A DNA stretch of 64,000 nt from Membranipora membranacea. Taxonomy: Eukaryota > Bryozoa > Gymnolaemata > Cheilostomatida > Membraniporidae. The notes beneath the pieces were generated by a model. It was given only the letters and a program-made list of their open reading frames with translations, did not search any database and was not told the DNA's origin. The stretch lies in contig OU612068.1 in assembly GCA_914767715.1 (NCBI GenBank), positions 28,894,001 through 28,958,000 of the forward strand, in the 5' to 3' direction. Positions 26,737 through 37,700 of the stretch are shown here, one piece after another (position 1 is the stretch's first letter; each line of letters begins with the position of its first letter). The position numbers and the translations under genes are program-made.

Positions 26737-26850
26737 TCAATTTTCTCCATTATTAGGCTGCCTACTCCCTTCTTCTTGGTATATCCAGGTTCTTCAAGAG
26801 ACACTGATATCATGCTGTCACTGTCGCAGTCGTCACACGGATGTTCATTC
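26737..26850 (-). pseudogene. Exon-like block of the tandem module, HPCDDCDSDSM type
   Basis: A tttattttcag acceptor precedes an open 38-codon stretch that reads NEHPCDDCDSDSMISVSLEE and continues with a Lys-rich segment. It can end at a gtatca donor at 26,736. Related blocks sit near 25,290, 27,940 and 29,380 with the pattern HPxxDCxxDSMxSV kept in at least two of them, while the copy near 24,330 has in-frame stops. The product family was not recognised, and whether this copy is expressed is unknown. Confidence 0.4.
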
Positions 26851-27059
26851 CTGAAAATAAAAATGGTAAAATCAAGCGGCTATTTAATGTTGTGCGGTCA
26901 AGAAACAATTACCCTTGAGGGCTAGGCAAGAAATATTAAGTTTTCTACTCCAGCTTGATTAAAATAAAGGAGTTCTGAACTACCTACAGAGATTAAATTT
27001 AGATGTGGTATATATAGTTTTGACCTGACTGTACTGTATATTTTTTAGTTTATGCTTAC

Positions 27060-27130
27060 CATTTTCCCTTTGACCTTTGATGATTGTACAGCCAACTGGG
27101 CAAATTTAGTCATGGCTTCTTTTCGATCAG
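27060..27130 (-). pseudogene. Exon-like block of the tandem module, KFALLAVQSSKVKG type
   Basis: A ctctag acceptor and a gtaagc donor bound an open frame ADRKEAMTKFAQLAVQSSKV ending KGKM. The same block with the same acceptor recurs near 23,430-23,505, 25,790-25,865, 28,375-28,465 and 29,745-29,845. The 28.4 kb copy has an in-frame TAG, and the 23.4 and 29.8 kb copies have one-base insertions relative to the others. The most shared residues are TTKFALLAVQSSKV. The family was not recognised. Confidence 0.4.
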
Positions 27131-28774
27131 CTAGAGTCTATGCTTCGATAAAAGCGTGTCTCACTCAAATGTCATATCTCCACACAATCAATGACATCGC
27201 TAATTTCTCCTTGGCAACATCTTGAAATGGAAAGCTGCTACAGAGACATGCAAAGCTGTGGATAATTCTTTCATGTCCTGATATAGCTCCTAAATACAGA
27301 TAAATACAGTATCAAACTAGATAGTACGAAACAGGCTAATTACTGATCTGATTCGGATTCAGTGTTGGTAATAATCAGAGCATTTGCTGAAATAAGGTTA
27401 TGGGCTGACGACAAACTCCCTGCTGTAATCATGTTATTGATCTCTTGATTCGCCCATAGCTAGCTCTCCGAGATTGCCAATGGTTAGGACTGCAAGGTGT
27501 TTATTCCGGTTATATTGCCCTATTTTCTGCTTGATGGTCTTTTAAAAATTTAGAGGTAGTTGTTGGTGCGAAGCAATCATGGCTCAATCTCCATTGTTAT
27601 GGACTGAATCAACCTGAATAATGACAAGCACGATGTTTGAGGGTAATTTAACAGAAAATCAAGTGGAAGATTTGTATGCTTCATGTAATCTACACTTTTT
27701 CATTACAATGATTTAGCTAATTAAAGAAAACTTGACAGCATAAGATAGTTTTGACAACGGTTTATGATGTCGAACATCATTACGGTCTTCGGAAGTTGAT
27801 GCAATCAACTCACTGAATTTGTGTTGCCCCAGCAAGATAGTTGTCTGTGTAGTGTTGGATACTCAATGCTCTCCATTATGAGGCTGCTTACTCCCGTCTT
27901 CTTTGGTGTTCTTCAGGAGACACTGATATCATGCTGTCGCAGTCCTCACACTGATGTTTATTGCTTATCTGAAAATAAAAATGGTAAAATCAAGCTGCTA
28001 TTTATTGTTGTGCGGTCAATCATAAGCATAACATATACTCTACACATCAGGTATATGTGTGCTAATTTAATTCTGTAAAGTGCATTAAAATAAAGTCTTG
28101 TTATTTGAATCACAGTGCAAAATTGTCTGAAGTCTCGTCCAGATTACATTTGCATGTTTTGAAGGAACATTGATTGCTGACTTGATCAACTGATTTGATG
28201 ACCCTGTTCAAAAAAACAAAATAAACTCGAGGGCAAGTAATAAGATTGAGAATAAGGTTGAAAACAAGATTGAAATAAGGAGTCCTGAGCTACCTAATGT
28301 GATTAAATTTATAAGAGGTATATTTGGTTTTGACTCAACATTACTGTATATTTTTTGCAGTTTATGCTTAACAATTCAGGAAGTCTAAGCAAGATGGCTC
28401 TCCTTTTGACCTTTGAAGATTGTACAGCCAGCAGGGCAATTTTAGTTGTTGTTTCCTATCCAGCAGCTAGAGTCTATGCCTCGATAAAATAACATCTCAG
28501 CCAAATGCCATATCTCCACACAAACATCAATGACTATACTAATCTCTCCTCCGTAACATCTAGAAATAAAGACTATGAGATTACAGAGAGGTACAAAACT
28601 GTGGATAATTCATTCATGTCTTGATATTATCTTTGAAAATGCTGTTTTAAGTCTCCTTAATACTAGTCAACCAAAAAAATATGGTACCAAACTAGTTTGT
28701 ATGACGCAGGCTTATTACAGCTCTGAATCAGATTCAGTGTCGGAACTCGGAAGTTATCAGAGCAACAATGTTAC

Positions 28775-28834
28775 CTTGACTGTAATAAGATTATGGGCTG
28801 GCGTCAAACTCCCTGCTGTAATCTTGTTGTTGAT
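28775..28834 (-). pseudogene. Exon-like block of the tandem module, INNKITAGSL type
   Basis: This short open block reads INNKITAGSLTPAHNLITVK and is followed by a gtaaca donor. Copies with the same donor lie near 23,750-23,830, 25,070-25,140 and 27,400-27,450. In at least one, Thr-Pro is replaced by Ser-Ser and the frame stays open. It is too short to assign a family. The conserved splice edges are the main reason to think it was once an exon. Confidence 0.35.
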
Positions 28835-31050
28835 CTTTTGATTTGCCTAGAGCTAGCTCTCGAAGATTTGCAACAGTCAGGATTGCGAGGTGTTTACTGC
28901 GGCTATTGGGCTATTTTCTGCTTGTTGTTGGTGCAAAGCGTATCACAGCTCAATTGTCATTGTTATGGACTGGATCAACCTAAATCATAACGTGGGGTCA
29001 AGATGACAGGCATCATATATGAGTGTACTTGAACCAAGGACTCCTTGCTTGAACCAACCTCAGCTTATATCGGGTTTCTGGCAAAATCAAAATCAAGTGG
29101 ATGATTTGTAGGCTTCATGTTATCTGCACGTTTCCTGAACAACGTTTTAGATATTTCAAATAAAACCGACAGTGTATGATAGTTTTGAGAAGGGTTGTTG
29201 ATGTCGAAAATCATTATGGTCTATGGAAGGGTTGGAAGTTGATGCAATCAACTCACTGATTTTATGTTGCATCAGCGAAATAGTATCTGTGAAGTGTTTG
29301 ATACTCCATTGCATCATTGGGCTGTCTACCCTCTTCTCCCATGGTGTGTCCAGGTCCTTCAAGAGTCACTGATATCATGCTGTCGCAGTCCTCACACGGA
29401 TGTTCATTGCTGTTTTAAATGGCTGTTTTTAGGTTTATCTGAAAATAAAAGGGGACAAGTAAAATCAAGGCCACCATACATTTTTGTACCGTCATTTACA
29501 AGTAACAAGTACACTCTACTACCACTCAGGGAAATATGTGACTATCAAATTCTTGATAGCGCATCAGAATGAGTCTTGTTATTTGAGTCACAATACAAAG
29601 CTGTCTGGAATTTCTTCCAGATAATATTTGTTATCTTTTCCAGCTTGATGAAAATAAGGAGTCTAGAACCACCTAATGAAATAAAACTTAAAAGTGGTGT
29701 ATTTAGTTTTGACCCGACAGTACTGTATATTTTTCAGTTCATGCTTACCAGTTTAGGAAGTTCAAGCAAGATGGCTCTCCCCTGTGACCTTAGAAGATTG
29801 TACAGCCAGCAGGGCAAACTTGGTTGTTGCTACATTTCCATCAGCTAGAGTCTATGCCTCGATAAAAGAGTGTCTCCATCAAATGGCAATCACACAATCA
29901 ATGACTAAACTAATCTCTCCTCTGTAATATCTAGAAATAAAAAGCTATGGGATTACAGAGTTGGGCGCAAAATTGTGGTTATCCTTTCATGTCTTGATGT
30001 TAACTTTGACAACGCCATTTAAGTCACCTTAATACTAGTCTACTAACTGAATGCAGTGTCAAACTAGTTTGCATGAAGCATGATTATTAGATATCTGAAC
30101 CAGATTCAGTGTTGGAACTTATCAGAGCAACAATCTTACCTTGGCTGTAATAACATTATGAGCTAACGACAATTTTCCTGTGCTTTAATCTTGTTGTTGA
30201 TCTCTATTTTGTTAGTAAATTTTTAAGTAAACGCATGTTGATCCATAGGTGGGAACTCTACACTTTAGCTTGAAATGGGGCGAGGACTGTTGCCAATCAG
30301 TACGACCTAAAATATATCAAGCGACAGGAATGCACGAAGGTAAGTTTTAACTTAAAATAAGCAGACTTTTGTAATTAAAGATGAAAATCACGTTCTGGCT
30401 ATAGGTTTCTCTAGGCGATCAAGCTGGGCAATAGGAAAATTATTCAGTCTAGGAAGCTAAACCTGTAATGTGATGTTACTTACATAATTTTGTTGCATGT
30501 TGCATGGAGTCACTGCCCTCAAGTTTCTCTTTTGCAGTTTATCGTTTTAGTAAAGGCTTCTTCTCCACGGCTGTAATAGCAGTACACTTCTGTCATATGT
30601 GCATAAAAATTGTGCTTGTCGGTGCGGAGCGTATCACAACTGAACCTCATTGTTATAGATCAACCTAAAACATAGAATGGGAAGATTTGTACGTTTCATG
30701 TTTTCTGCAAATTTTATTAAGAAAGATTTTCATATTTAAAAGAAAACTGACAGCGCATAATAGTTTTGATTAGGGTTTTTGATGTCGAAAATCATTTAGT
30801 CTTCGGAAAATGATGCAATCAACTAACTGATTGTGAACTAGTAGTCTGATTCTCAATTTTTGTCATAATGAGGCTGCTTACTCCCTTCTTTGGTGTGTCC
30901 TCATTCTTAGAGAGTTCCTGATTTCATGTTATCACTGGCGCAGCAATTTTTTAGCTATCTGGGAATATTGTTGTCCGTCAATTTTTATCATAACCGTAGA
31001 GTATACACTAATGCCAATCCTGGAAATGTGTGTGTGGAATTATGAAATGT

Positions 31051-32029
31051 GTGGAATTATGTATAGCTCAAATAGGTTTTAATCTTAAAATCGTCAGCTG
31101 ATGGGCAATTATTTGCTATAATTGATTGCCGAAATCAGGATAGAAATAAGTAAACCAATTGATGCCATTATTTTTAATTAATATCACAGTAAAATTGTCA
31201 CCATTTCACTTAGTTTATTGATATCATTACTCTGATTTTGGCTAGTCCTCTCTGGACTATACAGAATTCAATGAGCACAGCTTCACCTGAGTAGCAGCAG
31301 CAGTTTATATTTTAAGGAAACATTTTGCTAATTCGCTCCACAGTAATGTTTTTTTATAGCAATTGACTTGAAGTCAGCCTGCTCAGTCAATCAAGTCAAT
31401 ATTCTGTTATCAGCCGCCTTCTATTGAAGTTGATGAAAAGAACAAATGCTACGCTGTTGGCATTTCGTTGTTGTTGGCAGTTAGAGAAACACGCTGTCCA
31501 GAAATACAACATTAACAACTCACCTTAACAAAAAGACTCCAAAGCAGTGTAGAACTTAAGGTCAAAGTTCAACTAAACAGAGCAAACGTGATGTGTCCTG
31601 TCGTTGATAATCCCAACAGGGTAGAAGGAAATCCATCTTCTAAGTGTAGGCAAACTTCAGAGAATGGCGACTGAACTGTCCACCCATCAGCTACATTATG
31701 AAAACTGGTTACCGCAACAATAGACGCTACGGATAGTAGCACTGCTGGGCTTCTAAGAAAGCTAAACGAGGGCTGCTATGAATGGTTTACAAGGAGAAGC
31801 TTTATATTATCCTGGTATTATCTTGCAGCTTATTTTGAGCAAAATGATCTGCCAATAAGCTAATTGCATTTTTCAATTATATAATGGTAACTGACTCACA
31901 TTGAAAGGAATATCATTGGCATCATTGTTTGGACTCATTACGTCTATTGCTCTATTCAAGGTTCTGTAAAGTGTACCAGCTTTGGCTTCTATGATAGTAT
32001 GTTTTAAAACAGAAAATGAGAAACTATGA
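31051..32029. other. AT-rich sequence, nothing recognised
   Basis: I see no exon with matching splice phases, no repeat shared with the array to the left, and no RNA gene. Confidence 0.5.
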
Positions 32030-32325
32030 TGGTAACCAACGCCTATCATGGTGCTTATAAAAAAATCATCTTGTCTTTTGAGCGGCTGATGTAAATAAAG
32101 CTGAATGATTAATGCCATCACACCTTGGTTCTACGCTGAAAATAATTTAATATCGCATTTATATTAAGGTCAATCATAGCAAAACAATTTTATTTCATTG
32201 ATATAAAATTATTTTCAGCGTAGAACCAAGAACAAGGAGTGATGGCAATAACCATTCAGCTTTATTTATATTCACATCAGAGGCTCAATGACAAAATATT
32301 TTTGATCAGCACCATGATAGGCGTC
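32030..32325. repeat. Imperfect inverted repeat of about 115-bp arms
   Basis: The left arm (about 32,030-32,148) and right arm (about 32,207-32,325) are reverse complements with small indels. For example, cttggttctacgctgaaaat on the left pairs with attttcagcgtagaaccaag on the right, and acgcctatcatggtgct pairs with agcaccatgataggcgt. The spacer is about 58 bp of AT-rich sequence. It resembles a foldback or MITE-like element. No target duplication could be fixed by eye. Confidence 0.75.
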
Positions 32326-32974
32326 ATATATACGGGCTGCTTAGTAGACTGAAGGACACATTAATGGGACATTCTAGGAAGTAGCAGCTTGCAATTTGGA
32401 TTAAATTGGTATAAGGAGGCTGAACAGGTAAAATAATGTCTTTAATGTTTTTAGAGCCCAGGGGAGTAGGTAAAAGAAGCAAACCCACTCGTAACTCATA
32501 GTCCTAGTTTTGTCATCTGGTCACAATCAGGCGTGTGGTCACGATTTCATTTGAGCTGCATGTTATAACCGTGTTCATCTATCTATCAGTAATTAGGCAA
32601 TGCCTTGCAATGTAAACATATATTTTATATTAGGCAATTTGGTTAATTGTGTAAAACAACACGCAAAGCTAAATTCACAATAAATACCAGAGCTTTTCAG
32701 ATCAAGAGCAAATTATTAGCAAGACAGGATATCAATGAATCATTCAAAGCTAGCTTCATAGGCTGGAAATCTATTAGGACGGATGTTTGTGTAAAAAAAA
32801 GAAATCTTAAGAATGTTTTGATACTTTCAAGTAAAAAAAAATGACAAAGATATTAAACAAATCTTTTTGTCAAATTACTGTGCACTGTGCCAAAACAGTA
32901 TTTCTAGAGAGATTATTTATGAGATTGTATATAAACTGAGTGTAGATATAACACACATTGTCAGCTAAGGGGAT
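32326..32974. other. 3' flank of the catenin-like gene
   Basis: This is AT-rich sequence downstream of the stop codon. No canonical AATAAA on the minus strand is obvious close to the stop; ATAAATAAT-like sequence near 32,920 is the nearest candidate. There is no other feature. Confidence 0.4.
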
Positions 32975-34760
32975 TCAGCTTACATTAGGCAGGCATATCT
33001 CAGTGAGTTGAGGGCCGGCGTAATTTTTAGCCACAACTCTTAGCCCGAGATCATTGACCTGTGAGTATGTAATCTCAGACTGTCTGTATCTGAGAAGTCC
33101 GGCTCTCCATCGAGTGGCCAGCGTATAAATCTGCTGTTCACTATGAGCGTTTTCTGGTGGTTCCTTCAGTCCCTGATAAAATACACAGCAAACCTCGATA
33201 ATGATTAAACAGGTAATGAGATGAAGATTTAGGGACAGGTATAGCCTGGTAAGAAACTCAACCCTTCTAGTAAATGAGCATTTTTTCTTGAATCAACATA
33301 ATATCAGCTAAAATTAGGACAGATGGACCTTATTTTGTTATTTTTTATTCTTTTATCTCTAGTCTCTGAGTTACTTGAACCATGATTTTATTTTGTTTTT
33401 TTATTCTATTTGTTCACTTGGGATTTGTGTCCCCTTTTCTTAAATGTATGAGAACTATGTACGTGTTTCAAATTTACATTTAATTTTCAGCACTATCGAT
33501 ACTCTCTTAATCTCAGAATGTCGATGTGAATGAAGCAAATCATATCCCTATGTATTACCTTTGGTGCTGATATTTTTGTTCAGCTGATAATTGTAGACAA
33601 TTTATATGTGGTTATTTTCACTAATATATTAATCTTTACAACGATACTATTGATCTGTCTACTTGGTCCTGACTATATGTGGGCAATAATGATGATATCT
33701 TTATATTTGTCACACTAGGTGTTACAGGGATCAGTGATACACAGTATATAATCAGAATATCATACCTTGATAAGCACAGCTTCAGCAGACTTTAGAGATT
33801 TGAGTACAGATTTCATGAGATTATCTGCATTCGAGGCCAGTGCTGTTATAGTGCTATCAAACTCGTTAGTAGATCTCTTAACATTAGAGAGCATAGATAG
33901 CTGTCCAGCAAAAAATGGTATCTGATTACTGTGATACGATAGCTCCTCAGATAACCTAAAAATATCAGTGAAGTACTTACAGTATTAGGTAAGCTATTCA
34001 GCAGCTTCGTATCACTGTGTACATAAAATGACTCAAGTCTCCAAGCTAGCTTTCTTCTCAGTGGTAGAGCAGAAAGCTTTCCATCATATCTATGGTTTAA
34101 TTTATGACAATGCGTATTGTGCTGATTACTTATTGACTTACTCAAGCTATCAGTAACACACTGAATGTACGTTGTTGATGGGTTATCGACTTTGCGTGCA
34201 TCAACATCATTTTTTTTTCTAGAAACCCGTTTAATGTGTTGACATCATTGTCAGCAGACTAACCTCCAATCAGCAAGGGAGTATTTAGCTATAACGCTAG
34301 TGAATTCTGTGACAGTAGTGCTGCACTGATGCACTTGTTGTGACATGTCAAAAAGGTGTTGTCTGTTTCTGACAGGCCCTGTTTGGTGTCTTATATACTG
34401 TGACATGTTATGTAGACAGTCTCCAAGCTCTCTGGCTGCTCTGACGATAGCATTTGAGTCGTCTGCCCAGCGGGATAAATCTCCTTGATACCTTCTCACA
34501 GCCCGCTGTGGAATAATTCATAATAATATACAGTCTCCATACAAGGATTCCACTCTGACACTAACCTCAGATAAGACAAAAGAACCACACTGAATTATTC
34601 CCAGTTGATATTTATTTTTGTATGATCAAATTTTTGAGTTGTAGTATCAGTATAACTCACAGAGAAGGGTGAATCTGGCGCAGCCCTTAGCAGCGATCTC
34701 TGAGGAGACGATAAAGGAGAAGGTTGAGTTTTCTCAGCTCCTCGTCTTCCATTATTCGCT
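32975..34760 (-). CDS. Catenin-like gene, exons 24-27: linker end and actin-binding tail
   Basis: Exon 24 completes a Ser/Pro-rich hinge (KTQPSPLSSPQRSLL). Exon 25 holds LSRWADDSNAIVRAARELGD followed by HNMSQYIRHQTGPVRNRQHL, which matches the SKWDDSGNDIIxxAK...RGxGPL signature of alpha-catenin and vinculin tails. Exon 26 carries the next helices (FAGQLSMLSNV then NADNLMKSVLKSLKSAEAV), the five-helix F-actin-binding bundle in known members. Exon 27 ends the protein at the TGA at 32,977-32,975 with IYTLATRWRAGLLRYRQ, comparable in position to the basic C-terminal segment of vinculin tails. Actin binding is inferred from the family and not shown by sequence alone. Confidence 0.8.
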
Positions 34761-37700
34761 CTAGAAAAGGAGAAAATGATAAACATAATCTTAATGATAA
34801 CATAAGGTTTTATCTGAACAGGTACACCGCAGAGATCTCATTTCACATATACAAAAGATAAAACAAACATTAAAAACATAATTATAATGCACAAAATTCA
34901 CAATCAATCTCACAATACAATATCAGGTTTAGTGTGTAGTACAGGCCAGATGTTTGTTATTGTAAAGTTCATGATTATGATCAAAGTAAAACTAACGATG
35001 AGGTGTGTACAGATTTTGCTTGGGTAGATTTGTTGTTGGCGGCCAATGATTGATCTTCAGCTGCCAGGAGATGAGGTTGGTCAGCCTGAGTAGAGCCAGG
35101 AGAGATCAGAGGGTTACCTTCCTTAGTCAGAGTTACCGATAGGGAGGAAGTCGAGGGAGACAACAGAGTGCCAATCATCTCATTTCCTGTAAATAGAAAG
35201 TAAACTGTTATCAAAATAGAGATCACATCACACACGACTCTCATTAACTCAGTAACTCACACTTCATCATCCCATGTAGAGCCGATGATTCACAAACTAC
35301 AGGCACAGCTACACATCAGTTAAAGAAAATAAAGTAATTAAGGATTTAACTGACAGCAGGAACAGTAGCAGTAGCAGTAACAGTAACTAACCTTTAGATG
35401 TAAGTAGAGCAGACATAGTAGATGATGATGTTCTCTGTCTGAGGTCCAGTAGATTAGTAATCAGTAACCTCTGATTTAGTTTATACTCTTCTATCAGACT
35501 CTCTGAAGTACCAGCACCATCTATAGCATACATGTCACAAGTTGAAGAAAAAAATTCGTAATAACAAGACTCTTTAACACAAGCTCAAGAATCTTTATTA
35601 GACATGTGAGATTTCCTCTTAATTATAATATAATATTCATTCTCCTTCTTTGACGGTAAAAAGGGGCCAGGTCATACATAACTATTTTACAGTACAAACT
35701 CAGTACAAACATAGTACAGACATAGAATGGCAGAGAACATACACAGTACGTATATGTTAATCAATCTTCACTCACCGTTGCAGCTCATTTTATTAAGAAC
35801 TGTTATAAGTTTCTGTAATCTACTAGAAGTTGTCTCCACAATATTACTGATCTCAACACGAGCTGAAGTGAGCGGTTTAGTGCTTAGCTCTGATAGTATC
35901 TGATTACACATCAAGTCTATGTCGCATTTCAGGTTTTGTCTTAATCTTTGATAACTTGTGGCTTCTGAGTTGCTTTTATCTACAAGACAACAGAGGATGA
36001 AAACTTGGTTGCTGGTTTTATTGATTGGGTCGCTGGTAAGGTTAATTGGATGACACCACTAGGAAATCAGGCGGAGTTTGAGTAACTAGTTACAAATTTA
36101 TTCATAACTCATATTCATAAGACATTTGGGGACAGTAAGGTGAGGTGTTCAGCAGTGACTGATTTTTGAGAAGGTCTGAGGTTAAGATAAAGAGGCTTGA
36201 ATCACCTACTGGTTTTAGTATCCAGAGCAGACTGAGCTAATTGAGTGAATCTGCCGGACACTGACTGCTGATGTTCATCTACCAGTCTCATCAGCTCAAC
36301 CACCTGATCAATAAATATCAACATAACAAAATAAAGGAATACAGTATTGATGAGAATATAGTCGTGCTAGCTGGTTCATGAGATGATCATGGTTAAGATA
36401 ATATGGCTTGTATCACGGTGATGATACATTTCACATATATTTATATTGTATGTCACTTCTAACACAGAGCATAAGCCTCTGTCACAGAGTGACAGTGCAG
36501 CCCCTCTCATGAAAATGTCAATCGCAAAATATTGAAATTGGATGTCTCTGTCATAAAATATCTCCTGTGATTTGAGCATCATAGCATTAAAATTCCTCCA
36601 GCCCCCATGTATATTTTCAGGAATTTACCAGGCCGGAAGCAGCTATAGCGTAAGTTGTTATGGCACGGACAATATTTTTATGGCAGGATACTCATTACGT
36701 TTTATACTTCACTGGTGTGTGTTCTGTAAAATACACCGGGTGCACCCAGTTGTAGTGGTCATATTTAGAAATTAGGTGTTCTATTTTCACATTATATGTT
36801 TGGGGACACAACTCCTATTTCTGACCTATTTATTTAATCTAACCAATGAAAAGTATGATAATAAAATAACTCAGAGCAAAACGCTCTGATCTTCAGGGAA
36901 TTCCAGGTTGAAATTGCATTGTGGGGATTTTGTTGACATGCCAATTTATTTGCCACGACAAAAGTCCGCTCATGTTAGATCAGTTCAAATTGAAATTTCA
37001 ATTGAATGTCAAACTTTTTACGATACTAGTATGATATTGTATGGTCTAAAACCACTGTATTTGGGCAATTACAAACTACATTTTTGATGTTGCAATTGCC
37101 AAATTTGTAATTTATTAGCTGGAAATCTTTTGCATAACACCAGTGTAAAGAGTTCATAGACTGCCTAACTGTACAGCAAGAAATACTGGCCAACTGAGAA
37201 TTTGGTTTGCGGGAACATAAAGAAGTTCTGTCTGCTTCGCATCGTTTCCTGACATGCTAATGACATGATAGGGGGAAATGCAATGATATAACATATTATG
37301 TTAAACCCAAGCCTATAGTCTTGACTTTGGCCAACTGCGTCGAACACTAAGCACAATCGATAGTGGGAATATTTGGGGATATGCCTATGCAGTAGTGCTG
37401 CCGCTGACCTCATCAACTGGGTACACCCTCACATTTGGAATCCGCAATATCTTTCATTCTAGAAAGATCTGTTTTTTTTCCTGCATCAAATTTATCGAAA
37501 GCTATCACTTTTAGTTTTTGAGCAGTCTTACGACTAGGCTGCTTCTTGTCTTGTTCTTTTGAGGATATACTGAAGTGCTGTCGCTCACTACTTTTGGAAA
37601 TGATTTGATAAAAGCATACATTATATAGTCGTGTCTTCAGCTGACCATATTAACCTCTTGATATTTCACTGACCGAACCAATTTTGAGAAAAATTGCGGA

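Larger units (their letters stand above)
22900..31050. repeat. Tandem array of a 1.1-1.5 kb module with exon-like blocks (at least six copies)
   Basis: Marker sequences repeat in the same order along the array. The cagctagagtctatgc...tcgataaaa marker lies near 23,512, 24,778, 25,868, 27,131, 28,468 and 29,847. The cactgatatcatgctgtc marker lies near 24,325, 25,285, 26,805, 27,925, 29,365 and 30,915. The rggatcaacctaaaacat-type marker lies near 23,287, 23,930, 26,450, 27,604, 28,974 and 30,650. Spacing of the first two ranges from about 960 to 1,550. Several blocks read as minus-strand exons flanked by conserved AG acceptors and GT donors, but stops and frameshifts differ from copy to copy. 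The best reading is a decayed tandem gene family. A non-coding RNA cluster or transposon-derived array is possible. Confidence 0.75.

Noticed and set aside
23000-29850. Plus-strand frames with LISCCRSPHTDV in several modules
   Set aside because: They are antisense to minus-strand blocks that have splice sites. The plus-strand versions lack splice support and differ in length.
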